A DNA stretch of 58,692 nt from Tannerellaceae bacterium. Lineage in GTDB: Bacteria > Bacteroidota > Bacteroidia > Bacteroidales > Tannerellaceae. The translations under genes were made by a program, and so were the position numbers. The DNA is taken from NCBI GenBank assembly GCA_031257015.1, contig JAIRPK010000004.1:1-58692 (forward strand), written 5' to 3'. Shown in pieces: positions 27,415-37,980 of the stretch. A model generated the notes under the pieces. That model had not been told where the DNA came from. It saw only the letters and a list, made by a program, of their open reading frames with translations, and did not search any database. How positions within the stretch are numbered: position 1 is the first letter of the stretch; each line of letters opens with the position of its first letter.

Positions 27415-29679
27415 TTATTCTCCTGACGGTGGAACGCTTCCAACGCCCCAGGCCGTATTCGCCTTATCGCCCATAACAAGCGTTAGCTTGCCGCCATTCT
27501 TAATATCGTCATGAGTGAACCATGGTTGGTCAAGCGTGCGGCCATTAATTGTTGCTGACTGAATATATTTATTGTCGGATGAGCAGTTTTTGGCTTCAAT
27601 CTCAAAATATTTGCCTCCGCCGACTGCAATACGTGCATTAGTGAAGAGCGGACTGCCTATGTTATAAACCGGAAGGCCTGGCGTAACAGGATAGAACCCT
27701 AATGCCGAGAATACGACAAATGCAGAGGTCCCACCGCCATCTTCATCTCCTGGGACACCCATAAGATCGTTTCTGAACCATTGTGCCAATAGCGAGCGAA
27801 TACGTTTTTGCGTCTTCCATGGCTGGCCGGCATAATTGTAAAGATATGGAATATGAAGGCTTGGCTCGTTTGACATCGAGAACTGTCCGACGTTGCCTGT
27901 TTGGTCGGGCAACTGTGCAAAGAACTCAAATTTGCTCTTGCCAAGTGGCTCGCGGAATGTTGCATCAAGATTTGCTGCAAATTTTTCCCGCGAACCCATT
28001 AGCTGGACTAATTGCTCTATATTATGTTGCACATCCCAGCGATATGTCCAGGCATTATTCTCATCATAATAGTCGCGTGCTCCCTGACCGCCTGAAAAGC
28101 GATAGTCAAATGGTTCAATAAAGCGACCTTCTTTATCTTTCGGATGGAAAAATCCAGTCTCTTGGTTATATACATTGCGATAGTTCTTGGAGCGTGACAG
28201 AAAATATGCGTAGTCTTCATCATGCTTCAATTCTTTTGCCATCTGCGACAGGCACCAGTCGTCAAAGCTTGTGCCTAGAGTTACGGCAATTGGTTGGCGC
28301 TTTTCGCCACGGCTCACTGCGTCAACATATTCGGCTTCGCCTTCGCGAAGAGCTGGAAAATATCCTTTTTCGTTATAGAATCTGTCTAACTCTCCTGCTT
28401 CTGCTCTAACCCATGGGATGAGTGTAGATTTTGTAATTGCAGCCTTGCTGGCCTGATAGCCTGCTTCGAGATCAAAGCCGCGAAGACCTTTGCAATATGC
28501 GTCCCAGACAACTGAAACGGCATGATTGGAATTCATACTGTGACTGTCGCCGGTTATTTGTGGGAAAGTTGGCATCCATCCTTCTTTTGATTGCTGCGCC
28601 ATACGGATAAATGATTTAACCATATTTATTTCGGCTTCAGGATCAATGATAATACGCAACGGATGTGCTGCGCGGAAAGTATCCCATGTCCAGTCGTCTG
28701 TATAAAATGGCGAGCCTTCATCATCGAGCACTTTTCCTCCTTCTGTATAAGCGCTGAAGTAACGTCCGTTCTCAGAAATGTTAACCATTCGTTCATAGAC
28801 GCGATATAAAGATGTATAGAAGACTGTTTTATCATTCTCGCTTCCACCGCTTACTGATATTCGTCCAAGCGCTTCATTCCATGCGGCTTTTCCTAGCGCA
28901 GATACTTCACGATAATTATAAGTATTTATTTCGGCTAAAAGATTTTTTGACGCTTGCTCTTCGTCGATGAATGATATTCCGTAGCGAAGTCTAACAGTCT
29001 TTACTTCAGGAGAAAACGTCAGAACTGCTGACTGTGAACCTCCTTCGCCAACTGTTTCTTCTGTTACTGCGCCATCATTTAGTATGCCGGAGGAGACTGG
29101 TTTTTGTTCTGTTTGAAGATACAGATATGCGCGTGTATTTTTCCTGTCTATAATTTGACAGGCATCAATATTTCCGTCAGGAAGTATTCTTATTCTTCCG
29201 CGACGTGTATTAATTACTATGCGAGGTTCAGTTCCTTCTGTAAAATTGAACTCGTAAATGCCTGATTTCGTTGATGGTGCATAATGAACTTCAACGCCTG
29301 CTTCGTCAAGATAAACGAAATATTCATACGGCGTGATTTTCTCATTATCATATGTATAATTCACGATTGGGGCGAGAGCGGTTGAGCTATTCACCGGACT
29401 GATATTAAAAGCAGATGTTCCGCGATGCGTAGTCACCAATACCGGCAGGCCGTGAAGCTGGTCGGATGTGAAATCTGCACGTTCAGGATAGACGCGCAAC
29501 ATGCTGTTCGGCAGATGAACCGTCGGATATGTCGGAACAAGCAGGTGGCTGATGTTTCCCATGTATGGATTCACATAATCGACTGGAGTTTTTTCTCCAC
29601 GAATCGAATCCTGTGTATCACATGCAGCGAGCAATAAGATTATTGCCGGGCATACGGCTATTCGTAATAGTTTATACAT
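27415..29679 (-). CDS. GH92 alpha-mannosidase lipoprotein (second)
   Basis: 754 residues, the usual length of a GH92 without extra modules. The lipoprotein signal ends LLLAAC. GH92 landmarks include VDYVNPYMGNISHLL, DDWTWDTFRAAHPL, SNEPSLHIPYLYNY and GDEDGGGTSAFVVFSALGFY. It differs from its neighbour at 24101, so the two are not a recent duplication. They probably act on different linkages or at different steps of the same glycan. A promoter-like TACATTTG lies at 29721-29728 (minus strand). Confidence 0.93.
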   Translation of the reverse strand: MYKLLRIAVCPAIILLLAACDTQDSIRGEKTPVDYVNPYMGNISHLLVPTYPTVHLPNSMLRVYPERADFTSDQLHGLPVLVTTHRGTSAFNISPVNSSTALAPIVNYTYDNEKITPYEYFVYLDEAGVEVHYAPSTKSGIYEFNFTEGTEPRIVINTRRGRIRILPDGNIDACQIIDRKNTRAYLYLQTEQKPVSSGILNDGAVTEETVGEGGSQSAVLTFSPEVKTVRLRYGISFIDEEQASKNLLAEINTYNYREVSALGKAAWNEALGRISVSGGSENDKTVFYTSLYRVYERMVNISENGRYFSAYTEGGKVLDDEGSPFYTDDWTWDTFRAAHPLRIIIDPEAEINMVKSFIRMAQQSKEGWMPTFPQITGDSHSMNSNHAVSVVWDAYCKGLRGFDLEAGYQASKAAITKSTLIPWVRAEAGELDRFYNEKGYFPALREGEAEYVDAVSRGEKRQPIAVTLGTSFDDWCLSQMAKELKHDEDYAYFLSRSKNYRNVYNQETGFFHPKDKEGRFIEPFDYRFSGGQGARDYYDENNAWTYRWDVQHNIEQLVQLMGSREKFAANLDATFREPLGKSKFEFFAQLPDQTGNVGQFSMSNEPSLHIPYLYNYAGQPWKTQKRIRSLLAQWFRNDLMGVPGDEDGGGTSAFVVFSALGFYPVTPGLPVYNIGSPLFTNARIAVGGGKYFEIEAKNCSSDNKYIQSATINGRTLDQPWFTHDDIKNGGKLTLVMGDKANTAWGVGSVPPSGE

Positions 29680-29720
29680 AAATTTACATTAAATTATATT
29701 AAAATATATATATCTTGAGC

Positions 29721-29728
29721 CAAATGTA
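29721..29728 (-). promoter_or_regulatory. -7 element for the second GH92 gene
   Basis: CAAATGTA on the plus strand reads TACATTTG; a second copy is at 29746-29753. Confidence 0.45.
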
Positions 29729-29961
29729 AGTCACATATTGTTTTGCAAATGTAGTATTTCCTGATTATATTTTGAAGATTATCAAGAAAAAAAATGATTT
29801 TGCTTGATTATTGCTTTACGTTTTGTTTGCTGACGCTGTTGTGTAGCCAATCTGCGTATGATTTTCTTCTGTGTATGTATCGTTGCCAGTTCGGAATGAA
29901 TTTGAATTGAGCAAACATGTGGCGTGTTTTTATTGCATCAGTATAATTGTTAAATAATTTG

Positions 29962-30118
29962 TGCGTGGTCGATTTGCATACATGCAAATTGTCCGTGCAT
30001 GTTGCGTGGCGAAATTGCATACATGCAAATTGCTCCTGCATGTTGCGTGGATGAATTGCATGTATGCAAATTGCTCATGCGCTATTGCATTGGATAATTG
30101 GATATGTGCAAATGCTAG
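29962..30118. repeat. 41-bp palindromic tandem array (about 3.8 units)
   Basis: Three 41-bp units at 29962, 30003 and 30044, with a decayed fourth. Each starts TGCGTGG and contains the near-perfect palindrome ATTTGCATACATGCAAAT. It lies between two divergent genes (GH92 and the giant adhesin). Confidence 0.9.
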
Positions 30119-31046
30119 TTGTAAATGTAGATGCTCCGCTGTCTGTTGGGCAATTGTCGTACAGCTGTGGTTGTATTGGTTTTGGAGTAATGCTTTATGA
30201 TGATGATTTAATTGTGCGGTAAAACTGATGTTTTAAAAAGTGTTATGATATTTATATGGCTTGTATGTATGTTTGAAAATAGTCCTTGCTGATGAAAATA
30301 TGCTGGAAGATTTAAGGATATTATTAGGATTTTCATGCTGTGTGATAGACGCGCAAATGTTAAAAAGTGGATTTTTTTATAGTCTTATAAAATCTTTCTT
30401 ACTGATGAATCATGCGTTCAGCGTATTTGAGAATATGTTGCGTTTTTCTTTAAGTTCTATTATCTTAGTTGCTGTATATTAATGAGTTGATTTTTTTCAA
30501 GTCAGTTTTTAATGAAGTAAAGGTTTAAATTTTTCAAGTGAGTTTAATCGTATGTAAAGTTTGTTTGGGCTTTATACTGGAATAAGTTATGTTTGACAAA
30601 TGTTGTTGATTAATATGCAGTGTATTGATTTTTGTATATATTTGTCTGACTTAAGATTGTCAACTGAAACGTTTCTTAAAGCTGACATTCGGAGAGTTTG
30701 GATGAAGGTTGAAAAAGACCGATTGGGGAAAACGAATTATTAACTACTAAAGCTAAAATTGTATGCTGGATATAGGTACTGAAATACGGAGTGTAATCCC
30801 ACAACCTTTTACTTGGGCGATAAGATTCTTATTCGGCCATTGTTGCTCTAATCGCTTATTGAAATATATGGATGCTGACGTGGAACATGCAAAGGTTCAA
30901 TGTCTGTTTATTCGTTTATATATGCGAGATGCGTAGTTGCAACAAAAAAGGTGGAGATGCGAATTACATTGCCGTTTAATTTTCATACCTCAATACGACT
31001 TATAGATAAATGATTGCTTTGGAGACGTAAATTTAATAGAGAGACA
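30119..31046. other. AT-rich leader region of the adhesin
   Basis: No gene seen. It holds a 10-bp palindrome GAAACGTTTC at 30666-30675 that resembles a LacI-family operator core; this is only a resemblance. Confidence 0.35.
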
Positions 31047-34000
31047 ATGAACAGGCGTTTAATTTTTACGGTAGCTTTTACATCAGCCATATTTGTGGCG
31101 GGTTGGCTGCCTAAAGGCGTAGCAGAAAGCGCTACAACGGATGATTTCTTAGATGGAAATCTTCCGGAGCTGGCTTTCTGTTCGCCGGACGCTAATGATA
31201 CTCTTTCTTTGAGGCAGTATGCTGATGTTAATGTTTCAACAATTCTTCCTGTGCAGACTTCCGGCAACGTTATTAATAATGTGAAGCTTAGAGACTTTAG
31301 CTGGAATACGAACACTGCTGCTTCTTCTTTTACCGCATCAAGTTTTAAGGCGAACGGTGATGATGATTTTTACGCGAGGCTTGGATTTGATTTCATTCCG
31401 CAACCTTCTCGCGTAAGTTTTAATAGTGTTTTTGCTTCGGATTCTTATTCGTTGATGGCTAGTAAAGATGTTAGCAATAAGGATGTTTTCGGATTCTTCA
31501 TCAGAAAGACTGATGCAAAAAAGTTGCTTGACAGAAATGATGCGGTTGCAGCGGAAAATGAATCTTATAAGTATTTTTCGGCAAGGAAGTCGGTCTTGGA
31601 ATATGACTGGCATAATTTTTTGCTTAAAACTGAAAAGGCTGTTATTTCAGCTGAAAATATTCGTTTGAAATCTGCTGTTGCAAATGTGGGGAGTCGATAT
31701 AAAGTCTCCGACGCATTACTGAAAAAAGCGTCTATTGACATCAGTGCAAATATTACGAATTACAGCTGCAACAAGTCTGATGTAAAGCATGTTTATGATG
31801 GTGCGCTCAATAATTATTTGCAGTTTAATGTTACTGCTGATGGAAGCGACAGGCAAGTGGTTATTAATTTCTCATCCAATGTCGCATCTTTCCTGACGAA
31901 GGCTGATGGAAGTGCGATGCCAATATCTTCCGTCATTACTATTCCGGCCAGTCAAACATCATACGCGCTTAATTACAATATTATTAATGACATTCATTCT
32001 GATGGCGACGTTACAGTCTCAATTTCTATTAAGGGATATAGCGTTACGTCTTCATATACTATACATATCCATCGCAAAATTTCTGCCGCGAAGCTAAACA
32101 TGTCTAATGATTGCGGCTACGGAGGACAGGCATGGCTGACAATTGACGGAGCGCATAATCCAATAATGCGTCTGGATAATGATTTTAACTGGCAGCCTGT
32201 CGGAAAACCGTTCAATGGATTGACCGCCGGCACGACGCATACTATATATTATAAGGAGGATGGAGATTGCAATGAATATTCTTTATCTTTTCAAACGCCA
32301 TCTTGTATTGTCTTGCAAGAAGATCGTTGGATTGTTCAAAAGAATCATTCAGTTGAGATAGATGCTCTTTCCAATGATTCGCCTGCACATATTTCTTCTG
32401 GCTTCTCAATTAAAACACAGCCAACAGCAGGGAATGTAACTGTCAGCGGAACGAAATTTGTTTATGCAAACACAGCTGCACCGGCAATCGGTCAACTTGA
32501 TTCATTCCAATATCAGGTTGCAAGCAATGGAATAGTACAATCCGCATGGGTATATGTATATATTCTTGATGATATGAACGGAACTGGTTGCAAAGGTTAT
32601 GCGCATACAGTTGAATTTTTGAAAGATGCGCCTTCCATCAGCTTTGCATGGCAGTCTAATTCTAACGGCGGCGCGATTCAATATGGCTCCTCTTTTCTTA
32701 CGCCTTCACTTACGTCAGATGTTACTTTTTTCGTCGAGTTGCTTGGACATCAGAAGGGGGCATTTGAGAAGGGAAAATTTACTGTTTACGCGAATGAGAT
32801 TTCAATTGCCGACGCCAAAGGGGATAGATTAGAGCATTTATTCTCCGGCAGTTCGGGAAAAATGTTGATTTCTTTTTCTTCATCAAACAGGCCAAGGATA
32901 CTTAATCTTTCTTATTCAGGTTCCGGCGCAGCTTTCCTTTTCCAGTCGCAATCTTCCGGGAAGGCCGCGATGCCGACTTCTATTCCGTTATCGGCAGCAC
33001 AATCCTCTGTGTCGCTTGATTTTTCTGTCGATCGTACATTCAAGAATACTGAGCTTAATGACGTAGATGTTATCATCACTGCATCAATTGAAGGTTGCAG
33101 AACGTCGCGCACATTCCACATTCATCGCGGGCAATCGAATATGCAGCTGCACGATGAACCTGATTGTGGAACCGGCGCAGGAGGCAAGGCATGGATAACG
33201 GTTGATAATGGATTCCATTCGCAAGTTCAATTGTATCGCGGTCAGTTTGATGATTCCAACACAGCGCCCTGGCAATCTGTCGGCGTTTTGCCGTTCACAG
33301 GCTTGGTAGCTGGAACAGAATATACAATAGTCGTTAAGGATTCGCTGGGAATCCGGAAAATGTATAAAACTTTTACCGTCCGCTCATGCCTTGGACTGAA
33401 CAATGACTTTCACACCGTCCAAAAATATCACGTCGCAGAAATCAATGCTTTCGCGAACGACGAACTCCCGGCAGGATTCTTGCACAATGGCTCAATCATG
33501 GACTTCGTCGCTCCGGATGCTCTCCCGCAAAATGGATCGCTAAGTGCTTCTGCCAAAGGGATGAACGCTAATTTCGTTTACGTCAATAATTCTGCGCCGG
33601 CTGGGCAAATCGACTCTTTCCGTTACGAAATAAATATTAACAGGCGGACATCTTCTGCATGGGTATATATATATGTGTTGGAGGATGAGAACGGAGCCGT
33701 CACTTGTGACAATCAAACTTATACGGCCAAACTGAAAAAAAATCCGGTTGACACGTCTCTTGCGAACTTTAATTGGTTTTTCGATGCAGAGGCCAAATCG
33801 CCTTGCGTCGGCAATCCGACTAACTCGCATTCCGGAATCTTGCGAGCCGCTGAAAACAAAGTTTTCTTCATTCAACCGATAAATTTGATTTATCCAACAG
33901 GAACATTTAAACCGGGAAAATTTACTATTTATTCCTCCAATGATGTTCCCAATGGGAAATTTGTCTGGACTGGCCGAATTAATTCTGATTGGAATAATCC

Positions 34001-35060
34001 GCGGAACTGGAACAAAAAAGTGGGCAATAAAATCATGCCGGCTAATTTGGCTCCGACCTTCTGTGCAAATGTTGTCGTCCCGTCAGTGGCAGACAATTTT
34101 CCGGAAATCAGGAATGAAGCCTATCCGTTAACAAATCTCAGGTCGAAAAACTTAGCCTGCATGATTGATAATCAGACACAAAGCGAAGACGTTTTAACAA
34201 ATCACTTTCGCAGGAAGGATTCTACCCTGAATCGTTTCACTGTCTCAATCTTAGATCTTGAACCGCATCTTCAAGTTGATCCTGTTTTCAGCTTGAAGGC
34301 TGCCATCCCCGCTGAAACAATAGATGATGTCGTGCGGTTTTCCGATCAGAAGTTCATCGCGGACGAAATCTTTTTTGTCGATAGCCTTTACAATTTGCCT
34401 GTTGTGCAGAACATCGACGGGGAAATTGTTTTCAGCTTGCAGACCGTTAACTCCTGCTTGGCATACTTGGATTTTAACAAATTCAGGAACGCGGACAGCT
34501 GGGTGATTGCAAACGGCTACTACATTTCGCCGCTACAATCTTTCTTATTTCCTAAATCTGATTCATCAGCGACGGTATCTAACTTGACAATTTTACTGGA
34601 ATGGGCGACGACGGTTGATTCGGCTATGGACATTTCATATTTCCGTCTCCGTCCACCGATTGTTGCCGAAGGCATTTCTTATTTGCAAATATCACACAGC
34701 CATAAGCAGGCTTCTGCTGTTTTGGTATATTCACCGACAGTTTCTCATACTACGGAAAATGAGAACCTGCCGGCCATAATTTTTGATAAGCACGCTCTCG
34801 CTGCTTATCTATTTTCTACGGCGAACGGTACGTTCGTTATTAACAGACAGGCAAACTTCGGAATGTGTCCGACCCGCTTGGGAATTTGGCCAGCGGCTGT
34901 CGGCGAATTAAATCTTTCATTTTCCGGAACGGGCGACGTGGAGATTCCCTCTATTTTTGTCCGTGTGTCTGAAGAAGGCATCCATCTAAGTTCCGGAGGG
35001 CTTCCGCTCCGAGCCATTGAAAGTTACAACCCGCTCGGACAATGCTTTCTATCGGGATGA
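31047..35060 (+). CDS. giant modular surface protein, T9SS cargo with interrupted sorting domain
   Basis: 1337 residues from the ATG at 31047, starting with a signal peptide (LIFTVAFTSAIFVAGW). Two ~350-residue repeats each contain an HIHR strand, a D.G.GG.AW.T segment, a GLTAGT or GLVAGT loop, a VQK..HV.EI..ND motif (near residues 429 and 789), and then a SAWVY.Y.L.D strand; these look like Ig- or cadherin-like stalk domains. Near residue 972 comes KFVWTGRINSDWNNPRNW, common in Bacteroidetes T9SS cargo. The end (residue ~1290 on) begins a T9SS sorting domain, but a TGA at 35058 stops it. Thirty-five more in-frame codons complete the domain. The 5906-6688 protein shares the C-terminal module. 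Probably an adhesin. Confidence 0.8.
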   Translation: MNRRLIFTVAFTSAIFVAGWLPKGVAESATTDDFLDGNLPELAFCSPDANDTLSLRQYADVNVSTILPVQTSGNVINNVKLRDFSWNTNTAASSFTASSFKANGDDDFYARLGFDFIPQPSRVSFNSVFASDSYSLMASKDVSNKDVFGFFIRKTDAKKLLDRNDAVAAENESYKYFSARKSVLEYDWHNFLLKTEKAVISAENIRLKSAVANVGSRYKVSDALLKKASIDISANITNYSCNKSDVKHVYDGALNNYLQFNVTADGSDRQVVINFSSNVASFLTKADGSAMPISSVITIPASQTSYALNYNIINDIHSDGDVTVSISIKGYSVTSSYTIHIHRKISAAKLNMSNDCGYGGQAWLTIDGAHNPIMRLDNDFNWQPVGKPFNGLTAGTTHTIYYKEDGDCNEYSLSFQTPSCIVLQEDRWIVQKNHSVEIDALSNDSPAHISSGFSIKTQPTAGNVTVSGTKFVYANTAAPAIGQLDSFQYQVASNGIVQSAWVYVYILDDMNGTGCKGYAHTVEFLKDAPSISFAWQSNSNGGAIQYGSSFLTPSLTSDVTFFVELLGHQKGAFEKGKFTVYANEISIADAKGDRLEHLFSGSSGKMLISFSSSNRPRILNLSYSGSGAAFLFQSQSSGKAAMPTSIPLSAAQSSVSLDFSVDRTFKNTELNDVDVIITASIEGCRTSRTFHIHRGQSNMQLHDEPDCGTGAGGKAWITVDNGFHSQVQLYRGQFDDSNTAPWQSVGVLPFTGLVAGTEYTIVVKDSLGIRKMYKTFTVRSCLGLNNDFHTVQKYHVAEINAFANDELPAGFLHNGSIMDFVAPDALPQNGSLSASAKGMNANFVYVNNSAPAGQIDSFRYEININRRTSSAWVYIYVLEDENGAVTCDNQTYTAKLKKNPVDTSLANFNWFFDAEAKSPCVGNPTNSHSGILRAAENKVFFIQPINLIYPTGTFKPGKFTIYSSNDVPNGKFVWTGRINSDWNNPRNWNKKVGNKIMPANLAPTFCANVVVPSVADNFPEIRNEAYPLTNLRSKNLACMIDNQTQSEDVLTNHFRRKDSTLNRFTVSILDLEPHLQVDPVFSLKAAIPAETIDDVVRFSDQKFIADEIFFVDSLYNLPVVQNIDGEIVFSLQTVNSCLAYLDFNKFRNADSWVIANGYYISPLQSFLFPKSDSSATVSNLTILLEWATTVDSAMDISYFRLRPPIVAEGISYLQISHSHKQASAVLVYSPTVSHTTENENLPAIIFDKHALAAYLFSTANGTFVINRQANFGMCPTRLGIWPAAVGELNLSFSGTGDVEIPSIFVRVSEEGIHLSSGGLPLRAIESYNPLGQCFLSG

Positions 35061-35168
35061 CAGAAGAGTGTCCAGGAGCGTCAAGTTCGTCTTCCAACTC
35101 GTAATATGTTAATAATCAAGGCAAAAGCGGAAGACGAAATCTCCGTGAAGAAAATTATACAGAAATAG
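35061..35168 (+). pseudogene. severed C-terminal end of the T9SS sorting domain
   Basis: In the same frame immediately after the TGA, 35 codons continue to a TAG at 35166. They encode VRLPTRNMLIIKAKAEDEIS followed by VKKIIQK, which is the expected last beta-strands of a type A sorting domain (LPtGxYivka....vkKiivk). This shows that the TGA is a nonsense codon or a readthrough site, not the original end. Confidence 0.8.
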
Positions 35169-37044
35169 TTAGTTTTCATCTGGAATATAAATTTAAGTTA
35201 TAAATGAAGGCTGGGGAGACGTGAAGTCTGCCTGCCTTTTGTTAGTTAGAATCAGGCTTCGGCCATTCATTTTTGCCACGTTCGTTTCGCTTCTTATTAT
35301 GGGGCTGGGCGGATGTGGCTTTTTTTTATGGTTTTCTGAATGAATATTCAAAACCTTTTTTTTAGAACTGGCAACTGCCTCCTTATTTTATTTAATTTCT
35401 CCTTTTTTTTGATGGCTGTATAAAGGGCATTTTTAGCCTTTATACGGCCTTATTTTTTTTATTCCCGTTCTTTTAAATTGATATTATTTCTCTTTAAATA
35501 CTATTTCCAATATTTTTTTTCAAATATGAATAAACCAATTAATTGCCGCCATTCCCTGGATTAAACATTCATTCTTGAATAGTATTTTAAAGAGAAAAAT
35601 ATCGCTATAATAAATTGAGTATTTATTTAATGCTTATAAGCGGAACAAACTAGCTCATTTATTTGAGTGTTTTTTCCCTTTCTTAAAAGATATTATGATG
35701 TATAAAAATGGATCTTTTGCTGTTTTATTCCGTAACATTCTTCGGATTACTCTTGTATTGTTATTGTTACCAATGTATAAATGTATTTTATTGATGTGTA
35801 CAATTGTTTATGAAATAAAAATTGCTCTATTACGCTTGTATATTAGCCTGAAAATTTGTTTCGTGATGTAAATTACCGATGTATATTCTCTTGAAAATCA
35901 GTTGATTATGTTTGGGCGCAAAAACAAAATAGCGCTTATCCGCTTTTTTATGGATTTAATATTGTAATCCTTACCTCTGAATACTTTCTTTGCGATTTCT
36001 CCTGGATTGACTTCAATTATAGCAATTCACTGCATTTTTGAAGAAACTATCCCCATGCTCTTATTGTAGAATATAAACTTATATTGAGCATATTTTGAGC
36101 TTGCTTTTCATCCTAAAACTTATATAGTTAATTGATCTATGTTAAAGTAATGTTCCGGGTAATAGTAAACCTTCTTTATTTCTTCTAGAGTACTTTTATT
36201 CCCTTTTATTTTAGCCTAAAATACCCCAGTTTACCCCTGTAATTACTCGAATTTTTATGGCAAAACAGCAATTTTTATATTCTCAAACGCCTGAAAAACC
36301 TTAGTCGTTTTGTAATCCATTATTTTCTGTTTGTACGCATTTTTTTTCATGTCAAAATGACAAATTATTCCCCCAAGACAAAATGTCAGTACGCAATATT
36401 TCGTTTTTTAATTGGAAAATTCATGACGCATTATTTTCCATCTATCTTCTTCTGTAAAATCATCTCAATTTTCCTCTCCATAGAAAAATTTGCCCATAAT
36501 AAAATCTCCATTCCCTACTGTCAATTTCTTTTATTCCACATTTCTTTGTCTCATTCATTAACCAAATTTTTACACTTTTGCAGCATCTCTCACTTATCGT
36601 AATTAAAATCCAAATTAGAACATGAAAAATCTACTAATTACTTATCAAAACAGAACTCTCTCGATGGAAATTTTATAAAAAACGCCTTCTTATTTTAAAC
36701 TATCTATGGGAAAGTCTTAAAATACAGTTTTAAATTGAATGGTTTCTATGGCGAAACTTTCAAAATTGTTTGCGAATCTTAATTTATTCGTGCTAAAAGC
36801 TTAAAGCTTGGTGTTGAATTAGAAAATGTTTGCACTATGCTCTTTAAATTTCTCTTAAAATTGAAAACTATTTATGGTCAAGCTCCCAAACTTGTTTGCA
36901 AATCGGAAACAATCCCTGGAGACGCCTTGCATATCATGCCAGGATTGGAATATGCCCGTAGCGACGGCTTTTCTCGCCGATGGAAAGGCTTTATTATTCG
37001 TAAATCTCTTGATAATCACCGCGGAAACATCATTTCGCATCGTA
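35169..37044. other. long AT-rich intergenic region
   Basis: About 1.9 kb with low GC and no ORF showing recognisable protein features. The short ORF at 36357-36602 is a compositional artefact. Long, very AT-rich upstream DNA before the fimbrial operon may be regulatory. Confidence 0.45.
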
Positions 37045-37240
37045 GAGAAACCGAAAATCTCCGCGGAAAAATTCAAAATTTCCGTGGAGAAACTGAAAAT
37101 CTCCGCGGAAAAATTCAAAATTTCCGTAGAGAAACCGAAAATCTCCGCGGAAAAATTCAAAATTTCCGTGGAGAAACTGAAAATCTCCGCGGGAAAATTC
37201 AAAATTTCCGTGGAGAAACCGGAAATCTCCGCGGGGTTAT
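37045..37240. repeat. 42-bp tandem array built of alternating 21-bp half-units
   Basis: About 4.6 units of 42 bp. Each unit is two related 21-mers, TCTCCGCGGAAAAATTCAAA(A) and TTTCCGTGGAGAAACTGAAA(A), matching at about 16 of 21 positions. Neighbouring half-units also pair as inverted repeats (TCTCCGCGGA with TCCGTGGAGA). It lies upstream of the Mfa1-like gene. Confidence 0.93.
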
Positions 37241-37881
37241 TTGAAATATGAGTGATATTTCCCGCTTACTCTTCGGCAATATTCAAAATCATTACGAAAA
37301 TTTCGGATTCCGCCAAGAATATGTCCTTTATTTTCTTGACTTTTTTTCTTCACGCCACGAGGGCCTTCAGATTTTTCGCGATGCTGTTTAAACTTTCTGT
37401 GGGAACCGTCAAATTTTCTACGCAAACGTTTGAAATCTTCGCAGATGGTTCAATATTTTGTGTGGTATTTTTTATCCTGTTTTTTTATGCTTCTGCTATA
37501 TTTTAAAATATTTTGGCTGTAATTTAAAAATTTTAAAAATCTGCGTATTCTTATTCAAGCTTTTTTTTAACGCAATTCTTTTTTTCATCTGAATCATTTT
37601 GTGAAAAGTAAGCTCTTGGCTGTTCACGGGAAAAACGAGAATTATATGTGAATCGAATGATTTTTTTTCGAAAAATGCTGCTTGAATCTCTGCCATGCTT
37701 GATTCTCTGAAGATCTTTGTGAGATATTAGAGACATAAAACAACTAAACTCTATCTTTGGAGTCTATATATTAATGTGTATACCTTGAAAAAATCGAGGA
37801 AAAGTAAAGAAAAGTGGGACTAATTGTAAAATAGACAAGCTTAACATGAAAATTGATAATGATCAGCCCTCAAAAAGTGCA

Positions 37882-37889
37882 TACCTTTG
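37882..37889 (+). promoter_or_regulatory. -7 element of the fimbrial operon
   Basis: TACCTTTG, 91 nt before the Mfa1-like ATG. A second candidate, TATCTTTG, lies upstream near 37751. The leader is A-rich without a Shine-Dalgarno sequence. Confidence 0.5.
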
Positions 37890-37980
37890 CACTGTCAAAA
37901 GAAAACAAGATGCGAAAGCATCAACAGAGATTAAATAAACAAAGTATCAACAATTACTAATATTCAAAAACTAAAATCGT

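Noticed and set aside
30666..30675. GAAACGTTTC as a LacI-family operator
   Set aside because: A single 10-bp palindrome far from the start of the adhesin gene, with no regulator nearby; too weak to claim.
35058..35060. TGA as selenocysteine or reassigned codon
   Set aside because: No Sec machinery or SECIS-like element seen, and TGA ends other genes here normally.
36837..37251. Overlapping ORFs encoding repetitive peptides near the 37-kb array
   Set aside because: By-product of the 42-bp (14-codon) period; no promoter or recognisable fold.
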